The notes: generated by a model not told the origin, from the sequence alone. A stretch of DNA of 28,885 nt from Thermoplasmata archaeon (GCA_021792045.1 JAJYVJ010000007.1:1-28885); one strand, 5' to 3'. Positions 8,036 to 16,387 are shown, counted from the stretch's first letter. A program made the numbers and translations.

Positions 8036-8582
8036 GTTCTTCCCACTTTCATGTGGGTAATTTTATCTAACATTTAGCCATATTATTTCATGGATGATTG
8101 CCAGCTGTATTCAACTTTACTGGAACTAAAACAGCCATTGAAGGTATCCAGGTCTCCCTGGACACTGGAAAGAAGACAGTTGATGTTTACATAACGCATG
8201 ACAAAGGTTCAAGTCTCTCTGCCCTGTCTGCGGGAAGGAATGCATGGTATATGATAACCTCGGCGAGAGGGTGTGGAGGGATCTCGACAGCATTGAATTC
8301 ATGACATTCATCCATGCAAGCCCTCCAAGGATATCCTGCCATGAGCATGGCATCATCGAGAGCGTTATGCCATGGACTGAGAAGAGGTCAAGATTCACGC
8401 TGAGATTCGAGACAAGATCAATAAGGACGCTGCAGAACATTGACACATACAACTTCACAGAAATAATGCGTCTCTCATGGCAGCAGGCATGGAACATCAT
8501 TGAGAGGGCAGTGAAGAGGGGAAGGGAGAGAAAGAAGGGGCATCCTTCAGTGTTGGGCATAGATGATGTAAAAGTCGGATGA
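8036..8582 (+). mobile_element. Degraded ISL3-family insertion sequence, left copy
   Basis: The left end GTTCTTCCCAC includes the stem CCCAC (8042-8046)/GTGGG (8053-8057), followed by a transposase pseudogene. The first 87 bases (8036-8122) match the complement of 27061-27147 with only 4 mismatches, defining an inverted partner copy 19.1 kb away. The right half of the element is missing. Confidence 0.75.
8090..8582 (+). pseudogene. ISL3-family transposase, frameshifted and truncated
   Basis: Three frames join to give the N-terminal part of an ISL3 transposase. ATG 8090 opens with MDDCQLYSTLLELK. The frame then shifts to IEGIQVSLDTGKKTVDVYIT, and shifts again to the zinc finger CPVCGKECMVYD, followed by ERVWRDLDSIEF, PRISCHEHG, PWTEKRSRFTLRFE and the first catalytic-Asp motif GIDD. 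The second shift lies in a CTCTCT run near 8215-8220, where a CT gain would explain it; the first lies in an A-rich stretch near 8125. The protein ends at TGA 8580-8582 right after GIDDVKVG, so the DDE core and C-terminus are lost. The gene is not functional. Confidence 0.8.
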
Positions 8583-8698
8583 CTCTAAATAATATTAAGA
8601 AAAATCATACATATTGTCAGCGGAGAGAGCTGCGGCTAGGAATAAGAATTTGCAAAGTTGAGTTTAGTGTGAAGAGCAGGGAGGAGGCGGATTCAGAT

Positions 8699-9553
8699 TT
8701 ATCTTGAACTTAGATATATACCGATGGATATTAGGACGAAACCAGCAAGGATCACAGGCGTAATGCCTTCGTGTATTGTAATGATGCTGAGGAGTATTGA
8801 AAAAGCAGGGACTGCAAAGAGATATGGAGAAACATGTGAAACGTTATACTTCCTTATAAGGCTCCAGTAGATGAAATAGGAGGCAGACGACCCTATGGAA
8901 CCCATGTACAGGGTTATGAGAATGAAATTCATCGTCAGAGGCCTGAATCCTCCATAAAAAATTGACATAATAAATAATATCGGTAGTGCCAGAAGGAACT
9001 GATAGAATGTCACAGCTCCAATGTCTTCACCCGTCAGATACTTCTTATAGTATATTGTTCCAAGTGACGTCGAAATTGCCGAACAGATTAGAAGGAAGAT
9101 TGCAATGTTGTACTCAACACTTAGCTGAGTATAGAATATGATCACAATACCCCCAAATCCAACAATTACCCCCGTAATTTTGGATATAGACATTTTCTCT
9201 GAGAGAATTAGCCAGGAGAGAAACACGGAAATCACGGGATAGGTGTAAATGATTATTGAGGAGAGAGATGATGTCTCCGACTGCTCTGCCAAAAACCAGA
9301 GACCTAAGGATAGCGTAATAGTTAGAAGGCTTGTCAAAAAAAGTCTTGCAAATACAATTTTTTTAATCAGGTGAAGAGAACTATAGGCGAATGGAATGGA
9401 AAAGATGAGGGCAAAAAGTATTCGAAAGAAGAGTGTAACCATTGGAGGCTCAAACTTCAGTGCAATCTTTAAAAAAGGGTAATTAAGAGCCCAAGCTATG
9501 GACAGGATAAAAAACAAACCTATGTCTCTCCATTCCTTTCCATTTTGATTCAA
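8699..9553 (-). CDS. EamA/DMT-family membrane transporter
   Basis: The 284-residue protein is strongly hydrophobic with about ten predicted membrane helices arranged as two EamA repeats (roughly residues 10-140 and 150-284). The first repeat ends with the typical LSWLILSEKMSISKITGVIVGFGGI and the second with TIHEGITPVILAGFVLISIGIYL. The family exports or imports small metabolites or amino acids; the substrate cannot be told. The start used is TTG 9553, because no in-frame ATG lies upstream and the first helix begins near residue 9; no strong ribosome site is visible, so the start is uncertain. The gene lies alone, after the ISL3 remnant and in the opposite orientation to it. Confidence 0.85.
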   Translation of the reverse strand: MNQNGKEWRDIGLFFILSIAWALNYPFLKIALKFEPPMVTLFFRILFALIFSIPFAYSSLHLIKKIVFARLFLTSLLTITLSLGLWFLAEQSETSSLSSIIIYTYPVISVFLSWLILSEKMSISKITGVIVGFGGIVIIFYTQLSVEYNIAIFLLICSAISTSLGTIYYKKYLTGEDIGAVTFYQFLLALPILFIMSIFYGGFRPLTMNFILITLYMGSIGSSASYFIYWSLIRKYNVSHVSPYLFAVPAFSILLSIITIHEGITPVILAGFVLISIGIYLSSR

Positions 9554-9656
9554 CCCAGATGCATCACATTGATCTATTAATTATTAGCTCCGTAACTTTT
9601 ACAGTATAATATTGCGATATTTTAACTGACACAGAATTGCTGGATGAGAGGAGTCG

Positions 9657-9668
9657 AAATATATAAGT
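9657..9668 (+). promoter_or_regulatory. Strong archaeal TATA box
   Basis: AAATATATAAGT is among the best TATA-box matches in the window. A start of transcription near 9690 would give a short leader before the small ORF at 9708. Confidence 0.5.
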
Positions 9669-9707
9669 ATGGGGGTACCTATTATAATTAGAGCATAAGG
9701 AGAATCT

Positions 9708-9761
9708 ATGACAGGGAAAGGAAGAGAGGGAAGAAGATATCTGGAGCGCAACCCGGTGTAG
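9708..9761 (+). CDS. Very small ORF (17 aa) with good expression signals
   Basis: ATG 9708 is preceded by AAGGAG at a spacing of 5 bases and by the TATA box at 9657. The peptide is basic (MTGKGREGRRYLERNPV) and ends at TAG 9759-9761. It may be the surviving start of a deleted gene, a leader peptide or a small protein. No homolog is recognised. Confidence 0.3.
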   Translation: MTGKGREGRRYLERNPV

Positions 9762-10243
9762 ATACTAAGTGATGTGTTTCCCTTATTATTTGTACCTTTT
9801 GCCCTAATGTACTACTACATTTTTCATAGAAGAGTCCATTTGTAAAGGTTTGTGGTCAACTTTGAGTCTCTTTGGGGATTGAGTATTATTACGAACATAG
9901 ACTGAAAAATCCTAAGATTTATGGAGTCGCCGGAACACGTAGTAATACAATGGGGCAAGGTCAGGATACCAGGCTATGTTGTCCGCTTCCTGGACATTCG
10001 CGCATTCTTGAACCATGGTTCTCACCTTTCTGTTTACGGAATCAATCTTGCCAATTATTAAGTATCCTGAATAGTCCTTTGCCCTCATCTTTATTACCGC
10101 TACTTCTTTGCCTCCCTTCAAAAGTGCATTCGTTACCTGTTTTCTATCCCTTTTACCACCACTGTTAATTGGGAACCTATGACAATTTTAAACTCACGAA
10201 TACTTCCGATGCGCTCACTTTATTTTTCGGGCACTCCACTATA
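9762..10243. other. Spacer with a decayed minus-strand frame
   Basis: On the minus strand a frame stays open from about 10185 to the stop at 9912-9914. From the TTG at 10121 it reads MKGGKEVAVIKMRAKDYSGY and later WYPDLAPLYYYVF, which looks more protein-like than its antisense. There is no ATG near its beginning and no ribosome site. It is probably a gene or transposase fragment of unknown family. Nothing else is recognised here. Confidence 0.3.
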
Positions 10244-11116
10244 TTATGTGAAATCATTTTCAAGAGTACCAAGGCTTTCTATTTCAACAGCGACTTTGTC
10301 ACCACTACGTATCCATTCTCTTGAGTTCTCGGGCATACCTTGAATTACGCCTTCTGGAGTCCCCGTTGAAATTATATCTCCTGGATAGAGTGTCATAAAT
10401 TTAGAGATGTAACTAACTAAGAATGCAATTGAAAATATCATATAAGAAGTGTCAGAACTCTGCCTTATTCTACCATTCATTCTTGTTTTTAATGATAGCT
10501 TTTGCGGTTCTTTCACTTCATCCGCTGTTGTTATAAAGGGACCACATGGAAAAAATTTATTACACGTCTTACCTAAAAACCATTGCGAGGTTTTGAATTG
10601 AAGATCTCTTGCAGATAAATCATTACCTACGAAATATCCAAATACATAATCCATTGACTTACTTTCACTGATATTGCGTCCCTTCCGTCCAACAACCACA
10701 CCGAGCTCGCCTTCGTAGTCAAGTTGCCTTGTCTCCTTAGGTATAGCAATAGTCTCACCGGATGCAGCTAGTGAGTTTGTAAATTTTCCAAAAAGTATAG
10801 GACTCTCTGGTATCTTATTATTAGTTTCGCTCACATGACTCTTATAATTAAGACCTACACAAACAATCTTTTGTGGTCTTGTTACCACAGGAGCCCACCT
10901 AACTCCTCTGGCCATTAGGCTTCCTGATTTACCTACTCTAGAGATCGAATCTTTAATAGAATTAACAGTCTCACTATTCCAAATGATTTCATCTGTTGTC
11001 AGTGTTCTTTTAGTTGAGCCACTAAAACAATCTAATTCAGAAACTGGCATTATTCCATATTTTGTTTGAACAACGGCTTGAACTTTTTTATTAATTATTC
11101 CATTTCCTATTTTCAA
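10244..11116 (-). CDS. Fumarylacetoacetate hydrolase (FAH) family protein
   Basis: The 290-residue protein has the FAH fold signatures: CVGLNYKSHVSE (about 86-97, with the catalytic-type His), the metal ligands in DYEGELGVVVGR (133-144) and GNDLSARD (164-171), then GKTCNKFFPCGPF and GDIISTGTPEGV. Such enzymes hydrolyse acylpyruvates (C-C cleavage to pyruvate plus an acid) or isomerise or decarboxylate related dioic acids, using Mg or Mn. The start TTG 11116 is supported by AGGTGA five bases upstream and by a TTGA overlap with the small ORF before it. It is the last gene of the operon beginning at 16387, so it likely acts on a product of the upstream steps. Confidence 0.85.
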   Translation of the reverse strand: MKIGNGIINKKVQAVVQTKYGIMPVSELDCFSGSTKRTLTTDEIIWNSETVNSIKDSISRVGKSGSLMARGVRWAPVVTRPQKIVCVGLNYKSHVSETNNKIPESPILFGKFTNSLAASGETIAIPKETRQLDYEGELGVVVGRKGRNISESKSMDYVFGYFVGNDLSARDLQFKTSQWFLGKTCNKFFPCGPFITTADEVKEPQKLSLKTRMNGRIRQSSDTSYMIFSIAFLVSYISKFMTLYPGDIISTGTPEGVIQGMPENSREWIRSGDKVAVEIESLGTLENDFT

Positions 11117-11226
11117 ATACTCACCTGAAATGACAAAGCGACCAAGAAGCCTAAATAACTGAATATTATCAATTTAAGCTGCCTAATTTTTCTCACTTTT
11201 AATGCTGCCTTTAAAGAAGCTTTCAT
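11113..11226 (-). CDS. Possible 37-aa membrane peptide coupled to both neighbours
   Basis: Between the E1 beta gene and the FAH gene an ATG at 11226 overlaps the E1 beta stop (TGATGA). The frame runs 37 codons to a TGA that overlaps the TTG start of the FAH gene (TTGA). The first 18 residues are basic (MKASLKAALKVRKIRQLK) and the rest is one hydrophobic stretch (LIIFSYLGFLVALSF), as in small single-pass membrane proteins. Tight coupling on both sides fills a gap in an otherwise compact operon. A chance frame is possible because an open stretch of this length is not rare. Confidence 0.45.
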   Translation of the reverse strand: MKASLKAALKVRKIRQLKLIIFSYLGFLVALSFQVSI

Positions 11227-12200
11227 CAGCAAATACCCTTAATTGTTGCTTTTAACAGTGCTTCGTTAGGTATCAGCTCTGAATCAACATTAAAGTTGAA
11301 AGCGTTAGGAATATCTCTCATTGCAACCCTTTTTCCGTGCCCCTTTTCAATAAGACCTTCTTCAAAAACACGTGTCATTATTTCCGCCCCAACTGATCCT
11401 GTGGTTGGTGATTCTTCATATATGATTAATTTTCCGGTTTTTTTAACCGATTTAAAGATTGTATACCAGTCCATAGGTTTTATGGTTACAGGATCTATCA
11501 ACTCTACAGATATTCCGGATTCATTTAGGTCGTTAACTACTTTCTCAGCTCTGTATCGCATGAAACCCCAGGATACCAGTGTCACGTCGGTACCCTTGGA
11601 CACTAGTCTAGCTTTACTCAAAGCAAATTTCTCATTATCGTAATTTTGACTAAGAGTCAAATCATATAATCGCCTATGCTCTAAAAAAATTACGGGATTC
11701 CCTGAATGTATCGCTAATTTAAAGCTATGATAAGCATCAAATGCTGTGCTTGGGAATACTATCGTAAGCCCCGGGACGTGATGAAGATATCCCTCAATGC
11801 ATTGAGAGTGTTCTGGCCCTTGCCACCTAGTTCCAGCTCCTGTAGGCATCCTAAGAACCAAGTTAATTGGGTTCTCCCAGTGATGCTGAAATCTCCATTT
11901 TGGAATATCATTGAAGACCTCGTTTCCAGCTGCAAATAAGAAATCCGACGAATAAATTTCTGCACAAACGTCTAGCCCAGCCAAAGATGCTCCTAGGGCA
12001 GCTTCTGCAATCAAATTTTCTGAAACAGGAGTCTCGATTATCCTGGAAGGATCCCTGACTCTCTTAGAAAGCCCTGAAGTAACTCCGTATGAACCACCAT
12101 CTGTCTTTATATTTTCCCCAAACAAGACAAAGTTATCATTTGCGTTTAGCTCATCAGCGAGTGCTTCATTCAATGAATCTCTAAAAGTATGTTCTAACAA
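11226..12200 (-). CDS. Thiamine-dependent 2-oxo acid dehydrogenase E1 beta subunit
   Basis: The 324-residue protein matches the E1 beta (transketolase Pyr plus C-terminal) family. Seen are the N-terminal FGENIKTDGGSYGVTSGL, the cofactor-activating Glu region ETPVSENLIAEAALGASLAG, MPTGAGTRWQGPEHSQ and the C-terminal domain around LIDPVTIKPMDWYTI and EESPTTGSVGAEI. It should pair with the E1 alpha protein encoded just upstream to decarboxylate a 2-oxo acid or acetoin-like substrate. The start TTG 12200 has AGGATGTGAT, nearly the ideal ribosome site, 5 bases upstream and lies 6 bases after the E1 alpha stop. No E2 or E3 gene is in the window, so acyl transfer must use subunits encoded elsewhere or the pair does a non-oxidative reaction. 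Confidence 0.85.
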   Translation of the reverse strand: MLEHTFRDSLNEALADELNANDNFVLFGENIKTDGGSYGVTSGLSKRVRDPSRIIETPVSENLIAEAALGASLAGLDVCAEIYSSDFLFAAGNEVFNDIPKWRFQHHWENPINLVLRMPTGAGTRWQGPEHSQCIEGYLHHVPGLTIVFPSTAFDAYHSFKLAIHSGNPVIFLEHRRLYDLTLSQNYDNEKFALSKARLVSKGTDVTLVSWGFMRYRAEKVVNDLNESGISVELIDPVTIKPMDWYTIFKSVKKTGKLIIYEESPTTGSVGAEIMTRVFEEGLIEKGHGKRVAMRDIPNAFNFNVDSELIPNEALLKATIKGIC

Positions 12201-12206
12201 TCTTAA

Positions 12207-13169
12207 TCACATCCTGCTAAAATAGACATATCTTTCCATTTCTTTCAGCGTTGCATAAGGTTCTCGTAAAACTACCGTGAACACTTTTTCGATCTCTTGC
12301 TTAGCTGATTCTTTCATTCTTGACAAAGCATTATACTTCACTTTGCCCTCTAGAGTAAGGTAATTCTCAAATTGTAAAATTGGATCCCTTTTTCTTTGCT
12401 CGATAACTTCATCTTTAGGCCTATAAAGTTCTTTATCAGTTGGAATATGAGGGTCGATTCTATAGGTTCTACATTCCAGAAGGGCTGGCTTTTGATGTTT
12501 CACTGATTCTTCTCTTAACCTATTCACACTTTCCCAAATTTCTAAAACGCTGTTTCCGTCTACAGACTCTATTGGAATATCAAAACCTCTGAATAAATCA
12601 CTCATATTACCTCCAGCATATAATTCATTAGTCCTAGCAGATATCGAAAACCCATTATTCTCTGCCAAGAAAATAATTGGTAATCCCCTAAGAACGCTAA
12701 AATTTAAAGCTTCATATATAGGTCCTCTGCTTCCTTCCGCCTCTCCATAGGCACAAAGGACAACCCCCTCTTGATTCTTAAGTTTAATTTTCATCGCAAC
12801 GCCAGCGGCAATTCCAAATCTACTTCCAAACACACCATTTCTACCTACAATACCTAGCTCAGGCGAAACGCTATGCATAATTCCACCAAATCCTTGATTT
12901 GATCCACTCTTCTTCAGCATCAAGTCCCCAACCACTTTTATCAGAGGTACCCCTCTAGCGATTAGACCCCCATAATCTCTATGTGTATAGAAATAGTAAT
13001 CTGATTTACCTAAGGCCATGGGAGGCACTACACTTGTAGCTTCTTGGCCAGTCCCTGAATGGAAATTTGGCACAAAAACATTTAACTCAAGTAACTGTTT
13101 ACATTTTTCATCTAGTGCCCTGCTTAAGAGCATGTTTTTGTAAATTTTTAAAGCCAATTCATATTCCAT
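12207..13169 (-). CDS. Thiamine-dependent 2-oxo acid dehydrogenase E1 alpha-like subunit with altered cofactor motif
   Basis: The 320-residue protein shows the E1 alpha layout: a helical start, HSGTGQEATSV, YTHRDYGGLIARGV (about 61-74), GGIMHS, GSRFGIAAGVAMKIK and the cofactor loop ending in LAENNGFSIS (about 168-177). The thiamine motif, normally GDG, reads GEAEG (142-146), so the metal-binding Asp is replaced by Glu while the distal NN is kept. I chose ATG 13169 rather than the in-frame ATG 13208, because the former has AAGG 8 bases upstream and avoids a 20-base overlap with the preceding gene; the first residues MEYELALKIY match the usual family start. It lies 19 bases after the BKACE gene in the operon. 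Confidence 0.82.
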   Translation of the reverse strand: MEYELALKIYKNMLLSRALDEKCKQLLELNVFVPNFHSGTGQEATSVVPPMALGKSDYYFYTHRDYGGLIARGVPLIKVVGDLMLKKSGSNQGFGGIMHSVSPELGIVGRNGVFGSRFGIAAGVAMKIKLKNQEGVVLCAYGEAEGSRGPIYEALNFSVLRGLPIIFLAENNGFSISARTNELYAGGNMSDLFRGFDIPIESVDGNSVLEIWESVNRLREESVKHQKPALLECRTYRIDPHIPTDKELYRPKDEVIEQRKRDPILQFENYLTLEGKVKYNALSRMKESAKQEIEKVFTVVLREPYATLKEMERYVYFSRM

Positions 13170-13188
13170 GGAAGATACCCTTCGAAGT

Positions 13189-14058
13189 TTATAATTTAAT
13201 GATATCACGTGCCTCGTCAGGGGTTGCGATATCTCTTCCTAGATCTTTGGCTATCTTGACAACATGTTCAACTAATTCCCAATTATGTGCCGCTCTTCCA
13301 TTAGGCAAATACGGGTTATCCTCCCATCCAACCCTCACATGTCCGCCAAGAGCGATAGCCAGACTCAAAATTTGCCACTGAGAACTAGGATCCATGACAC
13401 TTACATTCCAGTTGACACCTTTGGGGAGATGGCTAACTAGATAGAGAAGGGCATCCGGGGTTGGTGGGGTCCACGATCCTCCAGGCCAGCCCAAAAAAAG
13501 AGTTACCCAAGCAGGGGGCTTAAGAAGGCCAGTGGCCCTTCTAACAAATTCAACATTCCAGAATGCTCCTGTGTTGAAGCACTCTGCTTCAACTTTAACT
13601 TTGTGTTTTTCTGCCTCTTGGACGTATTGCAGTATCTCATCTCGTGTGTGAATAGAGTACATTTCGTTTGGCAGAAATTTGGGATCGGGTTGGAAATATT
13701 CATCATGCGCTGCAAAGTTTATAGACATCATTTCCGGGGAAAAATCCATAAGACGAACTTTTTCCTCAAACCTTGCACTCGCTATTCCGAACTGGATTAA
13801 TGCATCAGTTTTCTCTTTGATCAGAGTTTGCATCTTTTGCCATCCATTGAAGTCTATCTTCGATAACTTCTTGCCATCAGACTGAATTTTGTCATCCAAA
13901 AAATGGACTCCGTGTATATGTGCAATCGAAGCCCCCCTTTCAACACTCTTTACGTATTCAACCACCGTTTTTTCAATTTCTCCCATCTTAATGCCGAGAG
14001 AGTTACTGGGGTAGGACATTGAAGAATCCACAGTAACAGTCACAATGAGCTTATCCAT
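13189..14058 (-). CDS. BKACE-family (DUF849) beta-keto acid cleavage enzyme, paralog 1
   Basis: The 289-residue TIM-barrel protein resembles beta-keto acid cleavage enzymes such as 3-keto-5-aminohexanoate cleavage enzyme (Kce), which use Zn and acetyl-CoA to split a beta-keto acid into acetoacetate and an acyl-CoA. Visible are AHIHG (His 47 and 49, expected Zn ligands), the C-terminal GGHVRVGWEDNPYLPNGR with the third Zn-ligand Glu, and ATPDEARDII. The usual HxHxRD motif is HIHGVHF here, so it belongs to a divergent subgroup and the reaction may differ. The start ATG 14058 is preferred over GTG 14067, because GGAAGTGA precedes it by 5 bases. It begins 1 base after the stop of its paralog and is about half identical to it by eye. 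Confidence 0.8.
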   Translation of the reverse strand: MDKLIVTVTVDSSMSYPSNSLGIKMGEIEKTVVEYVKSVERGASIAHIHGVHFLDDKIQSDGKKLSKIDFNGWQKMQTLIKEKTDALIQFGIASARFEEKVRLMDFSPEMMSINFAAHDEYFQPDPKFLPNEMYSIHTRDEILQYVQEAEKHKVKVEAECFNTGAFWNVEFVRRATGLLKPPAWVTLFLGWPGGSWTPPTPDALLYLVSHLPKGVNWNVSVMDPSSQWQILSLAIALGGHVRVGWEDNPYLPNGRAAHNWELVEHVVKIAKDLGRDIATPDEARDIIKL

Positions 14059-14059
14059 T

Positions 14060-14941
14060 TTAGTCACTTCCCCAGATTATCTTTCTTGCTTCATTTGGAG
14101 TTGCTACTTTTCTCCCCAGTTCGTCCGCTATTCTGACAATCTTCTCTACTAATAGATGACAGCTTGTGGCATATTTTCCGCGTTCTAAAAATGGATTATC
14201 CTCATAACCTACTCTGACATGGCCTCCCATTGATATAGCAAGAGATAGGATTTCCCAAGCGTGTTCAGGATTCATTACACTTACATTCCAGTTGACATCC
14301 GTTGGTAGATATTTTACCATAAACATCAGACTTTCTGGTGTTGGTGGCATCCAAGTCCCCCCAGGCCAGCCAATAAATAAGGTGGCATATAGCGGATGTG
14401 GCAAAATACCCAACCGATCGATGAAATTTACGTTATAGATAGCGCCAGGTTGAAAAACCTCGAGCTCCAACTTAACGTGATTGTCATTTGCAGCTATTGC
14501 ATAAGATTCTAGCTCGTTCCTTGTGTGAATAGCATACATCTCATTTGCTTCGATTGAAGGATCTGGCTGGAAATGCTCATCGTGAGAATTAAATGCTACT
14601 GACGTCATGTCTGGACCTAGTTTCATCAATTCTATTTTTTCTTGTATTCTAGTGCTCGCAGAACCGAATTGTATTATTGGTCTCACTGGAGATTTTTCAA
14701 TTACACCATCCATGATTCTTTTCCAACCATTAATATCAACTCTTGGTACTTGTCTGAAATCTGCCTGCATTGATTTCTCTAATGTTCTAACTCCGTGAGT
14801 GTGCACAATACTCGCTCCTGCCTCCACACATTTCACGTATTGTTCGATTATCCCGTCTATATCGGTATATTTAGGGCAGTACTGATTATTTGGGTATGAG
14901 GCCTGCGAATCAAGAGCTGCTGTAACTATTAACTTCTCCAT
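14060..14941 (-). CDS. BKACE-family (DUF849) beta-keto acid cleavage enzyme, paralog 2
   Basis: The 293-residue paralog is colinear with the next gene. It has VHTHG (His 47 and 49), SHDEHFQPDP, LFIGWPGGTWMPPTPES, VNWNVSVMNPEHAW and GGHVRVGYEDNPFLERGK, the last carrying the Zn-ligand Glu. Residues after the second His (GVRTLE) also depart from the canonical HxHxRD pattern. The tandem suggests two related substrates, a heteromeric enzyme or subfunctionalised steps of one pathway. AAGGAGAAGTGA at the end of the MFS gene provides its ribosome site, and the start ATG lies 6 bases after the MFS stop, so co-translation with the transporter is expected. Confidence 0.8.
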   Translation of the reverse strand: MEKLIVTAALDSQASYPNNQYCPKYTDIDGIIEQYVKCVEAGASIVHTHGVRTLEKSMQADFRQVPRVDINGWKRIMDGVIEKSPVRPIIQFGSASTRIQEKIELMKLGPDMTSVAFNSHDEHFQPDPSIEANEMYAIHTRNELESYAIAANDNHVKLELEVFQPGAIYNVNFIDRLGILPHPLYATLFIGWPGGTWMPPTPESLMFMVKYLPTDVNWNVSVMNPEHAWEILSLAISMGGHVRVGYEDNPFLERGKYATSCHLLVEKIVRIADELGRKVATPNEARKIIWGSD

Positions 14942-14947
14942 CTAATC

Positions 14948-16387
14948 TCACTTCTCCTTCTTCGCGGATTGAAGGGAATTAGACCCCTCAAATACGTTCA
15001 GTCCACGTATATCGACTTCAGCGGCATTTAATTTTTCACCATCTCGTCCGTACACTATTGAGACAACCATGGTCCCCAATGCTAGCCCCATTGGTATCCA
15101 GACGGTTCCAGTAATGCCCACAGTTAGGACTATACTGGCTGCCAGCAGCGAAGCAATGACGGCAAAACCTTTATTGAGGCCTAGGGTCCAACCGTTAACT
15201 ATTCCCCTCATAGTCGTAGGGATCTGCGTGTTTACTATTCCCCAGTATGTGAAAGGTCCTGTGAAGGTAAAAAAGAGAACAAACCAAGCTGATGGCACGA
15301 TATAGATGAATGGTATTATATTGGACCCAGAAAGAAAAACAAAGGCTAAGGATACGGCTAGCAATAAATTCATTATTGCAGTCCATTTCCTGAACCCAAC
15401 AAGTATACCCTTCATCGCAACTATAGCACCGATCAGTGCGCCCGTATATATGAAAGCATCAAAATATAGAGAATCCCTAATCCCCCCACTTGCATGAGCT
15501 TCAGCAAGGGCCAGCGGTAGAAATATACCGAAAGACCACGAAGTATAGCCAACTACGACATCATTTGTCCAACTGTGCAATAAAACTTTGTTATAGCCCT
15601 TCCTAAACACGCTGAAAACATCTCGTACCCTTGTTTTTCTCAACTCATAATTAACATCTGGAACATCCTCCGGAGCCTTACCGTATACTTTTTTCAAAAC
15701 AGCTTTGCTATCCTTGAACTTACCCCTGTTGGCTAACCAAAGTGCAGATTCTGGCATCCTAGTTCTGAATATTAGAATAATTAAAGCAGCAATCCCGCCA
15801 ATGGCTATATTCAATCTCCACACAAGTGGATTTGCGCCAAAAATTTCAAAAAGCCCCAGAGTTCCTAGTGCTGCTATGGGATACATAACACCGAATGCCA
15901 GTGCAACCGAACTAGTCCACTTTAATCTTTGTTTTTGTTCTGAGAACTCAAATAAATAGTTTACACCGTCAGGCTCGTCAGCTCCTACTGGAAATCCTAA
16001 TAAGGCCCTGAATACAAAAAACTCTACCAAGTTCTGCGATGAGGCCGCAAGAAAAGCCATGACTACAAAAAGGATCATATTCACAATAAACATTAATTTT
16101 CTCCCTATCCGATCAACCAGAAAGCCACCAGTTACAGACCCTATCACAGCACCAATGTTCACGGCAACTATAGAAAGTCCTAAGTATGTGGCTGTTGGAT
16201 GGAAAGTTCTGACAAAAAAAGTGGTACCAAATCCGAAAGCTGCTGCATCCCAGGCATCGACAATCATTCCACCGAGCGCCAGTAACAATATCGCTTTAGC
16301 AGAGATATTCAAATTGGAATAGACAAAACGAGCAATTTTCGACTTCGCGTCTCTTAAATCTTGTTCAGAAACCGGAGAAACTGTCAT
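14948..16387 (-). CDS. MFS transporter, sugar/aromatic-acid porter-like
   Basis: The 479-residue protein has about twelve membrane helices and the MFS loop signatures GGFLVDRIGRK (after helix 2) and RALLGFPVGADEPDGVNYLFE (helix 4). It also has PESALWLANRGKFKDSKAVL before the central cytoplasmic loop, typical of the sugar and organic-acid porter branch (PcaK/ShiA-like). The helix-1 motif GGMIVDAWDAAAFGFG fits organic-acid:H+ symporters. It is the first gene of the catabolic operon and likely imports the substrate. Its ATG lies about 28 bases from an AT-rich TATA-like element in the spacer shared with the TrmB regulator. Confidence 0.87.
   Translation of the reverse strand: MTVSPVSEQDLRDAKSKIARFVYSNLNISAKAILLLALGGMIVDAWDAAAFGFGTTFFVRTFHPTATYLGLSIVAVNIGAVIGSVTGGFLVDRIGRKLMFIVNMILFVVMAFLAASSQNLVEFFVFRALLGFPVGADEPDGVNYLFEFSEQKQRLKWTSSVALAFGVMYPIAALGTLGLFEIFGANPLVWRLNIAIGGIAALIILIFRTRMPESALWLANRGKFKDSKAVLKKVYGKAPEDVPDVNYELRKTRVRDVFSVFRKGYNKVLLHSWTNDVVVGYTSWSFGIFLPLALAEAHASGGIRDSLYFDAFIYTGALIGAIVAMKGILVGFRKWTAIMNLLLAVSLAFVFLSGSNIIPFIYIVPSAWFVLFFTFTGPFTYWGIVNTQIPTTMRGIVNGWTLGLNKGFAVIASLLAASIVLTVGITGTVWIPMGLALGTMVVSIVYGRDGEKLNAAEVDIRGLNVFEGSNSLQSAKKEK

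Noticed and set aside
8579..8707. 42-codon frame starting at the end of the ISL3 pseudogene
   Set aside because: Its ATG overlaps the pseudogene stop only by accident and it runs into the end of the opposite-strand EamA gene; no motif.
9872..10168. 98-residue plus-strand frame rich in Leu, Ser and Pro
   Set aside because: The opposite strand has the more protein-like frame; no start signals are seen.
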